Shown here piece by piece: positions 63,413-64,000 of a stretch of 64,000 bases of DNA. This DNA comes from Sarcocystis neurona (Eukaryota > Apicomplexa > Conoidasida > Eucoccidiorida > Sarcocystidae), in assembly GCA_000727475.1 (NCBI GenBank), contig KL647290.1, positions 454,843 through 518,842 on the forward strand, read 5' to 3'. The notes under the pieces were generated by a model. It had not been told where the DNA came from. It saw nothing but the letters and a program-made list of their open reading frames with translations, and searched no databases. Made by a program: the position numbers and the translations under genes. Positions within the stretch are counted from its first letter, which is position 1. Each line of letters begins with the position of its first letter.

Positions 63413-64000
63413 GTAATATCCATCCCGTCTTATTTTTCGATTAGTCACATTTACATTTCTCTCTGTGTAAATGTCTGCATGTATATAGAGACAGAGAGAG
63501 AGGTGGGCGGGGGGAGTGGCGTGTGGGGAGCGGTATAGACTCAGCCTAATTTTCTTCCGTTTTCTCTGTTTCTATGAGGGTCGTAGTCACCAGAGTTCAC
63601 TCTAGTAATATCGCGCGCACATACATCTGCACGGTGGAAGCTTTCGTGCTAATAGATGTGGGTGCACGTATATTTATATATATATGTATCCGCAGATGTG
63701 TATACATAGATACCCTGGTGGAAGTAGGGGGGATGATCCACGTCGATGTGTGGGAGTGGCAAGAGGCAAGGACACGTACGTCAGCAACACACACTCAGAA
63801 ATGTACTACTATTCATCGAGTACGTATAGAAGTGACACATACCCAGTCTATTCCTGTATATATATATATATAATCCATTTCTTAGTACTCAGTCTATTAC
63901 TCTCTGTATATATAATCTATCTGTCAGTAACACACGCTCAGTCGTTTTCTGTCTCTCTCTCTATGTATATGTAATTTATCTATCAGTAACACAATTTCAC
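63413..64000 (+). other. AlaRS: AlaRS intron 17 (5' part)
   Basis: It contains GA-rich and TA-rich microsatellites and a 'tctatctgtcagtaacaca' element repeated near 63780, 63910 and 63970. No further AlaRS exon was found. Confidence 0.6.

Overview
The window looks like nuclear DNA of an Eimeria-type coccidian (Apicomplexa). The reasons are the abundance of CAG/CTG trinucleotide tracts read as Gln, Ser or Ala inside proteins, very intron-rich genes with GT-AG introns of about 0.7-3.5 kb, and long (TA)n, (GA)n, (TC)n and minisatellite stretches. The species cannot be fixed from the sequence alone. Most of the window is intron or repeat-rich sequence; only about one base in ten of the two big genes is coding.

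Layout, left to right. (1) 406-678, + strand: the last exon of a PRMT1-type protein arginine methyltransferase whose body lies to the left. (2) 679-4710: no recognised gene, but the minus strand at 3.4-4.5 kb holds degenerate protein-like stretches that recur at 29.6-31.7 kb. (3) 4711-6030, +: an intronless ORF with a class-I release-factor/ICT1 (mL62) domain whose catalytic GGQ has become GGS. (4) 6164-6434, -: a probable terminal exon of an unidentified small protein with one C-terminal hydrophobic segment. (5) 9915-28513, +: a seven-exon gene I reconstructed as NSE1, the RING subunit of the SMC5/6 complex. Its exons were found by matching reading phase, splice sites and the order of NSE1 motifs. 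(6) 28514-34043: mostly unique sequence with the second set of degenerate minus-strand stretches, and a possible leader exon just upstream of the next gene. (7) 34044 to beyond 63412, +: alanyl-tRNA synthetase in at least 17 exons. All 16 junctions are in phase, the assembled frame is open for 1067 codons, and the 3' end lies to the right of the window.

The genes are unrelated housekeeping functions (arginine methylation, mitochondrial translation, genome maintenance, tRNA charging) and do not form an operon. The unusual biology is in the introns. Many begin with a purine-rich or CAG-rich block and end with a pyrimidine-rich or CTG-rich block, so a transcript could fold back on itself. A short palindrome, GGTGTACGTACACC, recurs at many places, often as small tandem arrays with variable centres. 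NSE1 carries the same trinucleotide repeat in all three frames (poly-Gln, poly-Ser, poly-Ala).
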